The position numbers and the translations under genes are program-made. Positions 1 through 7,410 of a DNA stretch of 27,897 nucleotides are shown here, in pieces. Source of the DNA: JBOGGX01 sp050744245 (GTDB taxonomy: Bacteria > Actinomycetota > Acidimicrobiia > Acidimicrobiales > JBOGGX01); the NCBI GenBank assembly GCA_050744245.1, contig JBOGGX010000082.1, forward strand, positions 1-27,897, in the 5' to 3' direction. Position 1 is the first letter of the stretch; each line of letters opens with the position of its first letter. The notes under the pieces are model-generated. The model was not told the DNA's origin and ran no database searches. It saw only the letters and a list, made by a program, of their open reading frames with translations.

Positions 1-1
1 G

Positions 2-445
2 CTACTCGACGCTGGTATCCCACCCGCGGGCCTGGGGGCACGCGACACGTTGCGTCTCGAGGCCGGCCTTCCGCTCCACGGCCACGAGCTCGGGCCCGGC
101 ATCACGCCGCTCCAGGCGGGACTGGGCTGGGTGGTGAGCTGGACCAAGGGCGACTTCGCCGGTCGGGCCGCGCTGGAGGCCGAGAAGGAGCGGGGGGTGA
201 CCCGCCGGCTCCGGGGCATCGTGGTCGACGGCCGGCGGCCGCCCCGTGCCGACCAGCCGGTGCTCATCGACGGGGCGGCGCACGGCGTCGTCACCAGCGG
301 GAACTTCAGCCCCCGGCTCGGCACCGGCATCGCCATGGCGTTCCTGCCCCCCGACGTCGCCGACGGGACCGAGGTCGAGGTCGACGCCCGCGGCACCCGC
401 CTCCGGGGCAAGGTCGTACCCCTGCCCTTCGTCACACGCGCCTGA
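2..445 (+). CDS. gcvT: Aminomethyltransferase (glycine cleavage T protein), C-terminal part
   Basis: This is the 3' end of the glycine cleavage T protein, which takes the aminomethyl group from lipoylated H protein, releases ammonia and makes 5,10-methylene-tetrahydrofolate in the cytosol. The frame is open from base 2, so the start lies outside the window. Visible landmarks are GLGARDTLRLEAGLPLHGHE, typical of the folate-binding region, then WVVSWTKGDFAGRAAL, and the C-terminal beta-barrel with GVVTSGNFSPRLGTGIAMAF. About 147 residues remain of a usual ~360-370. The stop is TGA at 443-445, followed by a C-rich tract. The partner gene gcvP lies 3.8 kb away on the other strand, so the system is not one operon here. 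The family call is firm. Confidence 0.93.
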   Translation, partial: LLDAGIPPAGLGARDTLRLEAGLPLHGHELGPGITPLQAGLGWVVSWTKGDFAGRAALEAEKERGVTRRLRGIVVDGRRPPRADQPVLIDGAAHGVVTSGNFSPRLGTGIAMAFLPPDVADGTEVEVDARGTRLRGKVVPLPFVTRA

Positions 446-481
446 CGGCACCCCCCCACCCAACCCACCAACCCCCCCCAA

Positions 482-537
482 ACTCACCTCTGTGTCGGCT
501 TACGCGGGAATAGCGCGCGCAACTCGCCTGAGAACGG
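482..537 (+). repeat. 56-bp dispersed intergenic repeat, copy 1
   Basis: The segment starts ACTCACCTCTGTG and ends CGCCTGAGAACGG. A second copy of exactly 56 bp lies at 26979-27034 (44 of 56 positions identical by eye), and a more diverged, inverted copy lies at 4176-4230. All three are in gaps between genes. This copy lies between the convergent ends of gcvT and the ArsR gene. No protein is encoded in it. Its function is unknown. Confidence 0.7.
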
Positions 538-561
538 CGGGAGCGGGCGTGGGGCGGCGGC

Positions 562-879
562 TCAGACCATCCCACGCAGACGGACGAGGGACGCGGCCTG
601 GCCCCAGACCTGTTCGAGGAACGACCGGACGGCGGCGATCCCCTCGTCGTGGAGCGAGTAGAGCCGGCGGGCGCCCTCGGCCCGGTCGGTCACGAGCCCG
701 GCCTGCTTGAGCAGGCGCAGATGGCGCGACACCGCCGGCCGGCTTATCGGCAGCGCATCGGCCAGCTCCTGGACGGAGCGGTCGCCGCCCCCGAGCAGCT
801 CGACGATGGCCCGCCGGTGGGGGTCGCCGAGGGCGGCGAACGGATCACCGGGGAGTGCGCCCAGAGACACGCCCGGCAT
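562..879 (-). CDS. ArsR/SmtB-family transcriptional regulator
   Basis: A small winged-helix repressor of 105 residues, a normal length for the family. It starts the conserved core with DPFAALGDPHRRAIVELL. The recognition helix region is SRPAVSRHLRLLKQAGLV, and the wing is TDRAEGARRLYSL. No metal-binding CxC motif is seen in the sensing helix, so it is probably not a metal sensor. This subtype commonly pairs with SRPBCC/AHSA1-domain proteins, and here the SRPBCC gene starts divergently only 27 bp away. The shared gap holds a 16-bp palindrome (881-896), which suggests the protein represses both itself and its neighbour. The ATG at 879 was chosen as the longest start; translation could begin slightly later. 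The ligand is unknown. Confidence 0.9.
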   Translation of the reverse strand: MPGVSLGALPGDPFAALGDPHRRAIVELLGGGDRSVQELADALPISRPAVSRHLRLLKQAGLVTDRAEGARRLYSLHDEGIAAVRSFLEQVWGQAASLVRLRGMV

Positions 880-880
880 G

Positions 881-896
881 GTAACCGATCTGTTAC
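881..896. promoter_or_regulatory. Probable ArsR operator (palindrome)
   Basis: GTAACCGATCTGTTAC is a palindrome matching its own reverse complement at 14 of 16 positions. It fills most of the 27-bp gap between the divergent ArsR and SRPBCC start codons. It overlaps the presumed -10 hexamer TACGCT (894-899) of the SRPBCC gene. Position and symmetry fit an autoregulatory operator. Binding by this ArsR protein is inferred. Confidence 0.75.
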
Positions 897-899
897 GCT
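894..899 (+). promoter_or_regulatory. -10 element of a probable leaderless SRPBCC transcript
   Basis: TACGCT lies 7 nt before the GTG start at 907, too close for a separate ribosome binding site. This fits a leaderless mRNA starting at or next to the GTG, a common arrangement in actinobacteria. The element overlaps the ArsR operator. Confidence 0.5.
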
Positions 900-906
900 C
901 TCCTGC

Positions 907-1245
907 GTGACGGACTACGAGGCGACCGCGACCATCGACGTCGGCCCGGAGATGGTCTGGGAGGTCCTCGTCGATTCACCCGGCTACACCAAGTGGGACT
1001 CCGGCGTCCGCTGCATCGACGGAACCATCAGCCTGGGCGAGAAGCTCAGGCTCGCCTCGGAGGTCAATCCGGGCAGAACCTTCTCGCTCAAGGTGACCGA
1101 GCTGACCCCCGCCCGCTCCATGACCTGGTTCATCGCCAAGTCGATCCCCGATCTGGGCCCGTCGTTCCAGCAGTTCGCCGACGGCCTCAAGGCCGAGGCC
1201 GAACGCCGGGCTGCGGCCGCCCCGTCATCCGATCAGTCGCCGTAG
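907..1245 (+). CDS. SRPBCC-family protein with an in-frame internal deletion
   Basis: A START/Bet v 1-like fold protein of the kind often regulated by a divergent ArsR repressor. The GTG at 907 gives 112 residues beginning MTDYEATATIDVGPEMVWEV, a typical first strand and helix. The end, SIPDLGPSFQQFADGLKAEA, is the usual last helix. The middle is too short: TPARSMTWF runs straight into IAKSIPDLG. Family members normally carry about 30 more residues there (strands around a GLFxGxRxFxL stretch). The deletion keeps the frame, but the beta-sheet and ligand cavity would be incomplete. The last 13 bp overlap the convergent MFS gene. The family is clear; function is doubtful. Confidence 0.8.
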   Translation: MTDYEATATIDVGPEMVWEVLVDSPGYTKWDSGVRCIDGTISLGEKLRLASEVNPGRTFSLKVTELTPARSMTWFIAKSIPDLGPSFQQFADGLKAEAERRAAAAPSSDQSP

Positions 1246-2738
1246 GCCTCGGCCGGCTCGGCCACCGGCCGGACCGGCCGGCCCGGCCGGCCCAGATCGA
1301 GCAGGCCGAGCACCAGGCCGGCCCCGGCGAAGGCGGCCGCCAGCCGCAGCCCCCGGCTCAGCGCGTCGGCCCATCCTCGTGACTCGAGCCCGGCGAAGAA
1401 CACCGCGGTCACCGCGGCGACGCCGATCGCGGAGCCGATCCGCTGCGAGGTCTGGAGCACGCCGGCCGCGCTGCCACCGCCGCGGACCGGCACCTCGGAC
1501 AGGGTGATGGTCTGGTTGGGCGTGATGACCAGGCCGCTCCCGACGCCGGCGAGCAACAGGGGGAGGCCCAGCGCCAACCCCACGTTCGAGTCGACCAGGT
1601 CGACGACGACGTCGGCCGCGACCAGCCCGACCACGGTGAACGCCAGCCCGACCACGACGAGGGCCCTTCCGTACCGGGTCACCAGCCGGCCGCCGTAGGA
1701 CGACGCCACCGCGCCGCCGACGGCGAACGGTGTCGTCGTCAACCCGGCGAGCAGCGCGCTGTAGCCCAGCCCGGACTGGAGGTACAGGGTGAGCACGAAG
1801 AAGATCGAGGTGAACCCGGCGAAGTAGAGCAGCGCGAGGACCACGCCGACGGCATAGCTCCTGCGCCCCCAGAGGTCGAGGTCGACCAGCGGCGCCCGGC
1901 CCCGTCGTCGGTGGTGCCGTTCCCATGCGATGAAGCCGCCGAGCACGGCGACGCCGGCCGGCACCATCAGCCACAGCTCGGGGGTGTCGCCGGCCCGCTC
2001 GGACTCGACGATCGGGGACAGCAGCAAGAAAAGCCCGACGCCCAGTAATCCGACCCCGACCGGGTCGAGGCTCTCCATCCGCCCGTGGCCAGGGTCGGTG
2101 GGGAGGAGGCGGGTCGCGAGCACGAGGGCGACCACACAGATCGGAACGTTGACGTAGAACACCCAGCGCCAGGCATCCTCTCGGCCGGCGAGGACGATGA
2201 TGAGCCCCCCGACGGCCGGTCCGACCGCGGTCGAGACGGCGACGACCGAGCCGAAGCGGCCGAACGCCCGGCCCCGTTCCTCGCCCCGGAACAGCTGTTG
2301 GATGAGCCCCGCCACCTGGGGCACGAGCATGCCGCTGCCGATGCCCTGGAGGATGCGGGCCCCGGCGAGGAACGAGGCCGACGGGGCGATGCCGGCCGCG
2401 ACGCTGGCGACGATGAACACGACGAGGCCGGCGAGGAACATGCGCCGCCGACCCCTGGCGTCGCCCAGCCGACCGGCGGGCACCAGTACCAGTCCGAAGG
2501 CGAGGGCATAGCCGGACAGGATCCACGCCAGGTCGCTCGGCGTGGCCTCGAGCGCGTCGCGTATCGACGGCAGGGCCACGTTGACGATGCTGATGTCGAG
2601 CAGGGTCATGAACCCCGCGATGAGGCAGACGGTGAGGGCCTGCCATCGCCTCGGGTCGACCTCCCTGACGCGCTCGCCGGTCTCGGCGGGCTGGGGTGGT
2701 TGCTGGGGTGGCTGGGGTGGCTGGAGTGGGTCGGTCAA
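1233..2738 (-). CDS. MFS transporter, DHA2 (EmrB/QacA) drug-efflux type
   Basis: A 501-residue proton-driven exporter of the 14-helix DHA2 family. After a Pro/Gln-rich N-terminal tail (residues 5-17) comes the first membrane helix with LLDISIVNVALPSI, the DHA2 motif D1. GRLGDARGRRRMFLAG is motif A in the first cytoplasmic loop. GIGSGMLVPQVAG and AVGPAVGG match motifs B and C. The start is a TTG at 2738, 4 nt after the msrA stop, so it probably reads through from HAD and msrA as the last gene of that operon. The substrate cannot be told from sequence; hydrophobic drugs, dyes or siderophores are typical for the family. The 3' end overlaps the SRPBCC gene by 13 bp. Confidence 0.9.
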   Translation of the reverse strand: MTDPLQPPQPPQQPPQPAETGERVREVDPRRWQALTVCLIAGFMTLLDISIVNVALPSIRDALEATPSDLAWILSGYALAFGLVLVPAGRLGDARGRRRMFLAGLVVFIVASVAAGIAPSASFLAGARILQGIGSGMLVPQVAGLIQQLFRGEERGRAFGRFGSVVAVSTAVGPAVGGLIIVLAGREDAWRWVFYVNVPICVVALVLATRLLPTDPGHGRMESLDPVGVGLLGVGLFLLLSPIVESERAGDTPELWLMVPAGVAVLGGFIAWERHHRRRGRAPLVDLDLWGRRSYAVGVVLALLYFAGFTSIFFVLTLYLQSGLGYSALLAGLTTTPFAVGGAVASSYGGRLVTRYGRALVVVGLAFTVVGLVAADVVVDLVDSNVGLALGLPLLLAGVGSGLVITPNQTITLSEVPVRGGGSAAGVLQTSQRIGSAIGVAAVTAVFFAGLESRGWADALSRGLRLAAAFAGAGLVLGLLDLGRPGRPVRPVAEPAEAYGD

Positions 2739-2742
2739 CCGG

Positions 2743-3399
2743 TCAGTCGGCGGCGGTGAGGCCCACCGGGCATGCGACCCCGGTCCCGCCGATCCCGCAG
2801 TAGCCGTTGGGCACCTTGTGCAGGTATTGCTGGTGGTAGTCCTCGGCGTAGTAGAAGGCCGGGGCGTCGGCGATCTCGGTGGTGATCGGTCCGTAGCCCT
2901 CGGCCGCCAGCCGATCCTGGTAGGCCGTCTTCGACGCCTCGGCCCGCCGGCGCTGTTCGTCGTCGAAGGTGTAGATGGCCGACCGGTACTGGGTGCCGAC
3001 GTCGTTGCCCTGGCGCATCCCCTGGGTCGGGTCGTGGGTCTCCCAGAACACCTTGAGCAGCTGCTCGTACGACACCTGGGTCGGGTCGTAGACCACGAGT
3101 ACGGCCTCGGTGTGGCCGGTGCGGCCCGAGCACACCTCCTCGTAGGTGGCGTTCCTGGTGTAGCCGCCGGCGTAGCCGACCGCCGTGGTGGAGACGCCCG
3201 GGGTCTCCCAGAACTTGCGCTCGGCCCCCCAGAAGCAGCCCAGGGCGAACACCGCCTGCTCGAAACCGTCGGGCCACGGGCCCTTGAGCGGGTTGCCGTT
3301 GACCGCGTGGCGGGCCGGCACCGGCATCTCCTGGTCGCGGCCGGGCAGGGCGCGGTCGGGCCTCACCATCTCGGACTTGAAGGGGCTCAAGAACCGCAT
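2743..3399 (-). CDS. msrA: Peptide-methionine (S)-S-oxide reductase MsrA
   Basis: A cytosolic repair enzyme that reduces methionine S-sulfoxide in proteins, recycled by thioredoxin. The 218-residue protein has the long N-terminal extension of the E. coli type (LPGRDQEMPVPARHAVNGNP) and the catalytic motif GCFWGAERKFW with active Cys55. VGYAGGYTRNATYEEVCSGR follows the active site. The C-terminus NGYCGIGGTGVACP carries the recycling cysteines. The ATG at 3399 is preceded by GGAGGA in a good position. The gene follows the HAD gene by 15 bp and precedes the MFS gene by 4 bp, so the three are likely co-transcribed. The identification is firm. Confidence 0.96.
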   Translation of the reverse strand: MRFLSPFKSEMVRPDRALPGRDQEMPVPARHAVNGNPLKGPWPDGFEQAVFALGCFWGAERKFWETPGVSTTAVGYAGGYTRNATYEEVCSGRTGHTEAVLVVYDPTQVSYEQLLKVFWETHDPTQGMRQGNDVGTQYRSAIYTFDDEQRRRAEASKTAYQDRLAAEGYGPITTEIADAPAFYYAEDYHQQYLHKVPNGYCGIGGTGVACPVGLTAAD

Positions 3400-3414
3400 G
3401 ACCGGCGTCCTCCG

Positions 3415-4164
3415 TCAGGGTCGCGTCGGGGTTCTCTGGAGGCTACTGCCGCGCCGGCCCAGCACACCGACGACGAGGTCGACCTCGGACAGGTCGGGGA
3501 GCACCTCATCGGCGCCCAGCCCCTCGAGCTCGTCGATCGGGTGCCCGCCCGTGGCCACCAGGAGGCAGCGGGCCCCGGCCGCGGCCGCGCAGGCCATGTC
3601 CCTCGGGGTGTCACCGACCACCCAGACGTCGGCGGGTGGGAACGCACGGCCGTGCTTGGCCTCGGCCCGCTCGATGGCGAGCGGCACCAGCCGGTTGCGG
3701 TCGACGTGGTCGGACCCGTAGGCCCCGATCTCGAGATCGAGCCAGGCGTCGAGCCCGAACGCCCCGAGCTTGACCGCCGCGTTGGGGGCGATGTTCCCGG
3801 TGAGCACGCTCTGGATGACGCCCGGGTCGTCGTGGAGGCGGGTGACGACCTCGGCGACGCCGGGAAGCACCGTTCCCTCCAGCTCGATGCGGTGGGCCGC
3901 CGCGGCCAGCTCGTCCTCGAGGTGGACCAGGGCGAGGGCCAGCAGCCGATCGATCTGGTCCCCCTCGATGCCCCCGTGGGCCAACAGCTCGAGCAGGATG
4001 CCGGGATCTGTACCGCCGCTCATGTGGACCTGGGGCACGTCGTCATCCGACCAGTCGACATGGTGGTCGAGCGCCCGCCGGGCAGCCCGCTCGATCGCCT
4101 GCCGACCGATGGGGCCGCAGCGCACGAGGGTGCCGTCGACATCCCACAGCACGAGCCGGTTCAC
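3415..4164 (-). CDS. HAD-superfamily hydrolase
   Basis: A 249-residue haloacid dehalogenase-type hydrolase, probably a phosphatase acting on a small phosphorylated metabolite. Motif I is LVLWDVDGTLV, with the nucleophile and acid aspartates. Motif II is in SVLTGN. Motif IV is VVGDTPRDMACAAAAGAR. The helical stretch between motifs I and II fits a C1-capped HAD of the phosphoglycolate phosphatase-like group. The GTG at 4164 was chosen because the motif I strand begins right after it; the open frame upstream runs through the intergenic repeat and into the 3' end of gcvP and does not look coding. It is the first gene of a likely operon with msrA and the MFS gene. The substrate is unknown. Confidence 0.88.
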   Translation of the reverse strand: MNRLVLWDVDGTLVRCGPIGRQAIERAARRALDHHVDWSDDDVPQVHMSGGTDPGILLELLAHGGIEGDQIDRLLALALVHLEDELAAAAHRIELEGTVLPGVAEVVTRLHDDPGVIQSVLTGNIAPNAAVKLGAFGLDAWLDLEIGAYGSDHVDRNRLVPLAIERAEAKHGRAFPPADVWVVGDTPRDMACAAAAGARCLLVATGGHPIDELEGLGADEVLPDLSEVDLVVGVLGRRGSSLQRTPTRP

Positions 4165-4175
4165 GGCCGGCCCTG

Positions 4176-4230
4176 CCGTTCTGTGGCGCGTTTCGCACCG
4201 CCAGCCGGCACAACCCGACACAGAGGAGGT
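4176..4230 (-). repeat. Dispersed intergenic repeat, diverged inverted copy 2
   Basis: Read on the minus strand, this 55-bp segment has CCTCTGTGTCGG near its start and ends CCACAGAACGG, matching the ~56-bp repeat at 482-537. About 28 of the last 43 positions agree with copy 1. It lies between the gcvP stop and the HAD start, in the region where a HAD promoter would be. The copies at 482-537 and 26979-27034 are closer to each other. Confidence 0.55.
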
Positions 4231-4252
4231 TTGGGGGGCGGCGGCGGCGGCA

Positions 4253-7135
4253 TCAGGTGGCGTAGCTTTCGACCGGCGGGCAGGCGCACACCAGGTGTCG
4301 GTCGCCGTAGCCGTTGTCAATGCGCCGCACCGGTGGCCAGTACTTCCCGTTCCGCAGCGACGCGACCGGATAGGCCGCCTCCTCGCGGGTGTAGGCGTGG
4401 GCGAACGGGCCGGCGAGCATCTCGGCCGTGTGCGGTGCGTTGCCCAGCGGGTTGTCGTCGGCCGGCCAGTCGCCCGACGCCACCCGGCCGATCTCGGCCC
4501 GGATGGCGATCATGGCGTCACAGAACCGGTCGATCTCGGCCAGGTCCTCCGATTCGGTCGGCTCGATCATGAGGGTGCCGGCCACGGGGAAGCTCATGGT
4601 CGGGGCGTGGAAGCCGTAGTCGATCAGCCGCTTGGCCACGTCCTCGTTGGTGACGCCCGACTCCTTCTGGATGGGGCGCAGGTCGATGATGCACTCGTGG
4701 GCCACCAGGTCGTGGCGGCCGGTGTAGAGCACCGGGTAGTGGGGGCCGAGCCGCCGGGCGATGTAGTTGGCCGACAGGATCGCCACCTGCGTGGCCCGGC
4801 GCAGACCGGCCGCGCCCATCATGCGGACGTAGGCCCACGAGATCGGGAGCACGAGGGCCGACCCGAAGGGGGCGGCCGAGATCGGCCCGACCCCGGTGTC
4901 CGGTCCGGCCCCGGCGAGCAGCGGATGGTTGGGCAGGAACGGCGCCAGGTGGGCGGCGACGGCCACCGGACCGACGCCGGGCCCGCCGCCGCCGTGGGGG
5001 ATGCAGAACGTCTTGTGCAGGTTGAGGTGCGACACGTCGGCGCCGAACGAGCCGAACCGGGCCAGGCCGACGAGCGCGTTGAGGTTGGCGCCGTCGACGT
5101 AGACCTGTCCGCCGGCCCGGTGGACCACGTCGCAGATCTCGGCGATGGCCTCCTCGAACACGCCGTGGGTCGACGGGTAGGTGACCATCAGCGCGGCCAG
5201 ATCGTCGCCGTGCTCGTCGACCTTGGCTCGGAGGTCGTCGAGGTCGACGTTGCCCTCGCCGTCGCAGGCCACCACGACCACCCGCATGCCACACATGGCG
5301 GCCGAGGCGGCGTTGGTGCCGTGGGCCGACGACGGGATCAGGCACACCGTTCGGTTGGTCTCGCCCCGGCTCCTGTGCCACGCCCTGATGGCGAGGAGGC
5401 CGGCGAACTCGCCCTGCGAACCGGCGTTGGGTTGCAGCGACACCGCGGCGTAGCCGGTGATCTCGGCCAGCCACGCCTCGAGCTGGCGGATCAGCGCCAG
5501 ATAGCCGTCGGCCTGGTCGACCGGGGCAAACGGATGGATGTCGGTGAAGCCGGGCCAGGTCACCGGTTCCATCTCGGTGGTGGCGTTGAGCTTCATCGTG
5601 CACGAGCCGAGCGGGATCATCGAGCGGTCGAGGGCGATGTCCTTGTCGGACAGGTGGCGCAGGTAGCGCAGCATCGCCGTCTCGGACCGGTGCGAGTTGA
5701 ACACCGGATGGGTCAGGAACGGCGACTCGCGGCGCAGACCATCGGGGATCGCATCGCCGGTCTCGCGGTCGACCAGGTCGAGATCGACGTCCGGTGCGCC
5801 GAACGCCTGCAGCACCGCCTCGACGTGGTCCCGCCTCGTCGTCTCGTCGCAGGCGACCGCGACCGTGTCGTCGTCGACGAGACGGACATTGATCCCGCGC
5901 TCGAGGGCGGCGGCCGCCACCGCGGCGGCCCGGCCCGGCACTCGAGCGGTCAGCGTGTCGAAAAAGGCGTCGTGCACGACCTCGACGCCGTCGTGCCGGC
6001 CCAGCGCGGCGGCCAGCACCGCAGCGTAGCGATGGGCCCTGGTGGCGATGGCAGCGAGCCCGCCCGGGCCATGGTAGACGGCGTACATCGAGGCGACCAC
6101 GGCCAGCAGGACCTGGGCCGTGCAGATGTTGCTGGTGGCCTTCTCCCGCCGGATGTGCTGCTCGCGGGTTTGGAGCGCGAGCCGGTGGGCCGGGTGGCCG
6201 TCGGCGTCGACCGACACCCCGACCAGCCGGCCGGGCAGCGACCGTCGGAGCCCGTCGCGGACGGCCATGAAGCCGGCGTGCGGGCCGCCGAAGCCGAGGG
6301 GGACGCCGAAGCGTTGGGCCGAGCCGACGGCCACATCGGCGCCCAGCTCGCCCGGCGGCTTGAGCCTCGTGAGGGCGAGGAGGTCGGTCGCCACGACGGC
6401 CAGCGCGCCCCGCTCGTGGGCCGCTTCGATCACCGGCTGCCAGTCGCGGACGACACCGCTGGTTCCCGGGTACTGCACCAACACCCCGGCGATCTCGCCG
6501 TCTGGCCACGCGACGTCGGCCGCGGCAAGGTCGACCACCGCCACGGGCACCCCGATGGCCTCGGCCCTGGTGCTGACCACGGCGATCGTCTGGGGGAGCG
6601 CGTCGGCGTCGACCAGGAACACGCCGTCGCCGTTGGCCATCCGGTGGCAGAGGGCCATGGCTTCGGCCGCGGCGGTGGCCTCGTCGAGCAGCGAGGAGTT
6701 GGCCACCGGCAGCCCGGTGAGGTCCTCGACCATCGTCTGGAAGTTGAGCAGCGCCTCGAGCCGGCCTTGGGAGATCTCGGGCTGGTACGGGGTGTACGCG
6801 GTGTACCAGCCCGGGTCCTCGAGCACGTTGCGCAGGATCACCGGCGGGGTGATCGTGCCGAAGTAGCCGAGTCCGAGCATCGACACCAGCGGCCGGTTGC
6901 GGTCGGCCAGGTCGCGGAGCTCGGCGATGGCCTCGGCCTCGCTGGCCGCCGTTGGGAGGTCGAGCGGCGTGGTTGCGGCGATGGAGCCGGGCACGGCGGC
7001 CGCGGTCAGGTCGTCGAGCGAGCCGAAGCCCACGGTGGCCAGCATCTTGGCCACGTCGTCGGGCGACGCGCCGATATGGCGGTCGACGAACCGCTCGGCC
7101 CGGTCCAGCTCACCCAGCGTGGGGCGGTCGGTCAT
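4253..7135 (-). CDS. gcvP: Glycine dehydrogenase (decarboxylating), glycine cleavage P protein
   Basis: A 960-residue single-chain P protein, full length for the family. It decarboxylates glycine with pyridoxal phosphate and passes the aminomethyl group to lipoylated H protein. The N-terminal half has YTAYTPYQPEISQGRLE and the glycine-rich GFGGPHAGFMAVRDG. The C-terminal half has SLQPNAGSQGEFAGLLAIR, the serine/histidine region PSSAHGTNAASA, and SHLNLHKTFCIPHGGGGPG, with the PLP-binding lysine at residue 708. The ATG at 7135 has an AAGGAA ribosome binding site. A glycine riboswitch lies 83 bp upstream on the same strand. gcvT is elsewhere in the window, on the opposite strand, and gcvH is not seen. 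The identification is firm. Confidence 0.97.
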   Translation of the reverse strand: MTDRPTLGELDRAERFVDRHIGASPDDVAKMLATVGFGSLDDLTAAAVPGSIAATTPLDLPTAASEAEAIAELRDLADRNRPLVSMLGLGYFGTITPPVILRNVLEDPGWYTAYTPYQPEISQGRLEALLNFQTMVEDLTGLPVANSSLLDEATAAAEAMALCHRMANGDGVFLVDADALPQTIAVVSTRAEAIGVPVAVVDLAAADVAWPDGEIAGVLVQYPGTSGVVRDWQPVIEAAHERGALAVVATDLLALTRLKPPGELGADVAVGSAQRFGVPLGFGGPHAGFMAVRDGLRRSLPGRLVGVSVDADGHPAHRLALQTREQHIRREKATSNICTAQVLLAVVASMYAVYHGPGGLAAIATRAHRYAAVLAAALGRHDGVEVVHDAFFDTLTARVPGRAAAVAAAALERGINVRLVDDDTVAVACDETTRRDHVEAVLQAFGAPDVDLDLVDRETGDAIPDGLRRESPFLTHPVFNSHRSETAMLRYLRHLSDKDIALDRSMIPLGSCTMKLNATTEMEPVTWPGFTDIHPFAPVDQADGYLALIRQLEAWLAEITGYAAVSLQPNAGSQGEFAGLLAIRAWHRSRGETNRTVCLIPSSAHGTNAASAAMCGMRVVVVACDGEGNVDLDDLRAKVDEHGDDLAALMVTYPSTHGVFEEAIAEICDVVHRAGGQVYVDGANLNALVGLARFGSFGADVSHLNLHKTFCIPHGGGGPGVGPVAVAAHLAPFLPNHPLLAGAGPDTGVGPISAAPFGSALVLPISWAYVRMMGAAGLRRATQVAILSANYIARRLGPHYPVLYTGRHDLVAHECIIDLRPIQKESGVTNEDVAKRLIDYGFHAPTMSFPVAGTLMIEPTESEDLAEIDRFCDAMIAIRAEIGRVASGDWPADDNPLGNAPHTAEMLAGPFAHAYTREEAAYPVASLRNGKYWPPVRRIDNGYGDRHLVCACPPVESYAT

Positions 7136-7191
7136 GTGCGCACTTCCTTGGGTCGCCTGACGAGATCGCCCTCCCCGCTGTCGCCGGTCAT
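7132..7191 (-). other. Possible short upstream ORF overlapping the gcvP start
   Basis: An ATG at 7191 opens a 19-codon frame, MTGDSGEGDLVRRPKEVRT, whose TGA overlaps the gcvP ATG as ATGA. It lies between the riboswitch aptamer and gcvP. GGAGCGG sits upstream at a loose distance. It could couple translation into gcvP or be chance; there is no independent support. Confidence 0.25.
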
Positions 7192-7217
7192 GTGAGCCGA
7201 CCGCTCCAGCGTTGCCT

Positions 7218-7305
7218 GACCCGTGCGGTCCTCTTGCCTGAGAGATTCCGGGAGGAGTTGCCCCTTCGGCGTCCCCTTGGCCTGGGGACTCTCCCGCACG
7301 GGGTC
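7218..7305 (-). promoter_or_regulatory. Glycine riboswitch (aptamer) controlling gcvP
   Basis: On the minus strand this leader has the hallmark segments of the glycine aptamer in order: GCGGGAGAGTCC, then GACGCCGAAGGGGCAA, then CGGAATCTCTCAGGCAAGAG, then GGACCGC. The P1 stem is formed by positions 7295-7305 with 7218-7227, nearly perfectly paired with one bulged base. It lies directly upstream of gcvP, the usual target, where glycine binding turns on glycine breakdown genes. Only one clear aptamer is present. The stretch 7136-7217 has weak similarity to a second one and may be a ghost aptamer or the expression platform. Confidence 0.92.
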
Positions 7306-7336
7306 GATGGCGGCCCCGAGGCTACCAGCGCCCAAA

Positions 7337-7379
7337 CTCGACGCAGCTGACACCGGTAGGCGGTGTTCACTGCGTCGAG
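7337..7379. repeat. 43-bp palindromic dispersed repeat, copy 1
   Basis: Perfect 9-bp terminal inverted repeats CTCGACGCA and TGCGTCGAG enclose a second inner inverted repeat ACACCG...CGGTGT. The element at 10178-10220 has the same 43-bp length, the same ends, and 36 of 43 identical positions. It lies between the gcvP riboswitch and the divergent ABC operon. The structure is like a REP or small MITE-type palindrome; no encoded protein. Confidence 0.75.
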
Positions 7380-7410
7380 AATTCGTGCCGGCCGACGCCG
7401 ATACCGCCGG

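Noticed and set aside
446..481. C-rich tract after gcvT
   Set aside because: No hairpin and no coding signal; read as a simple low-complexity spacer. A quadruplex on the minus strand is possible but unsupported.
2690..2730. Short tandem repeats (GGGTGGCTG-like)
   Set aside because: They encode the Pro/Gln-rich N-terminus of the MFS protein; this is simple coding low complexity.
4165..4320. Longer N-terminus of the HAD protein
   Set aside because: The extra 52 codons run through the intergenic repeat and the end of gcvP and have no HAD similarity; the GTG at 4164 fits motif I.
3770..7195. A 1,141-codon plus-strand open frame opposite gcvP
   Set aside because: It is a shadow of gcvP caused by high GC. 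The protein is low-complexity (Arg/Gly/His/Val-rich), with no family resemblance, while the minus strand encodes a complete P protein.
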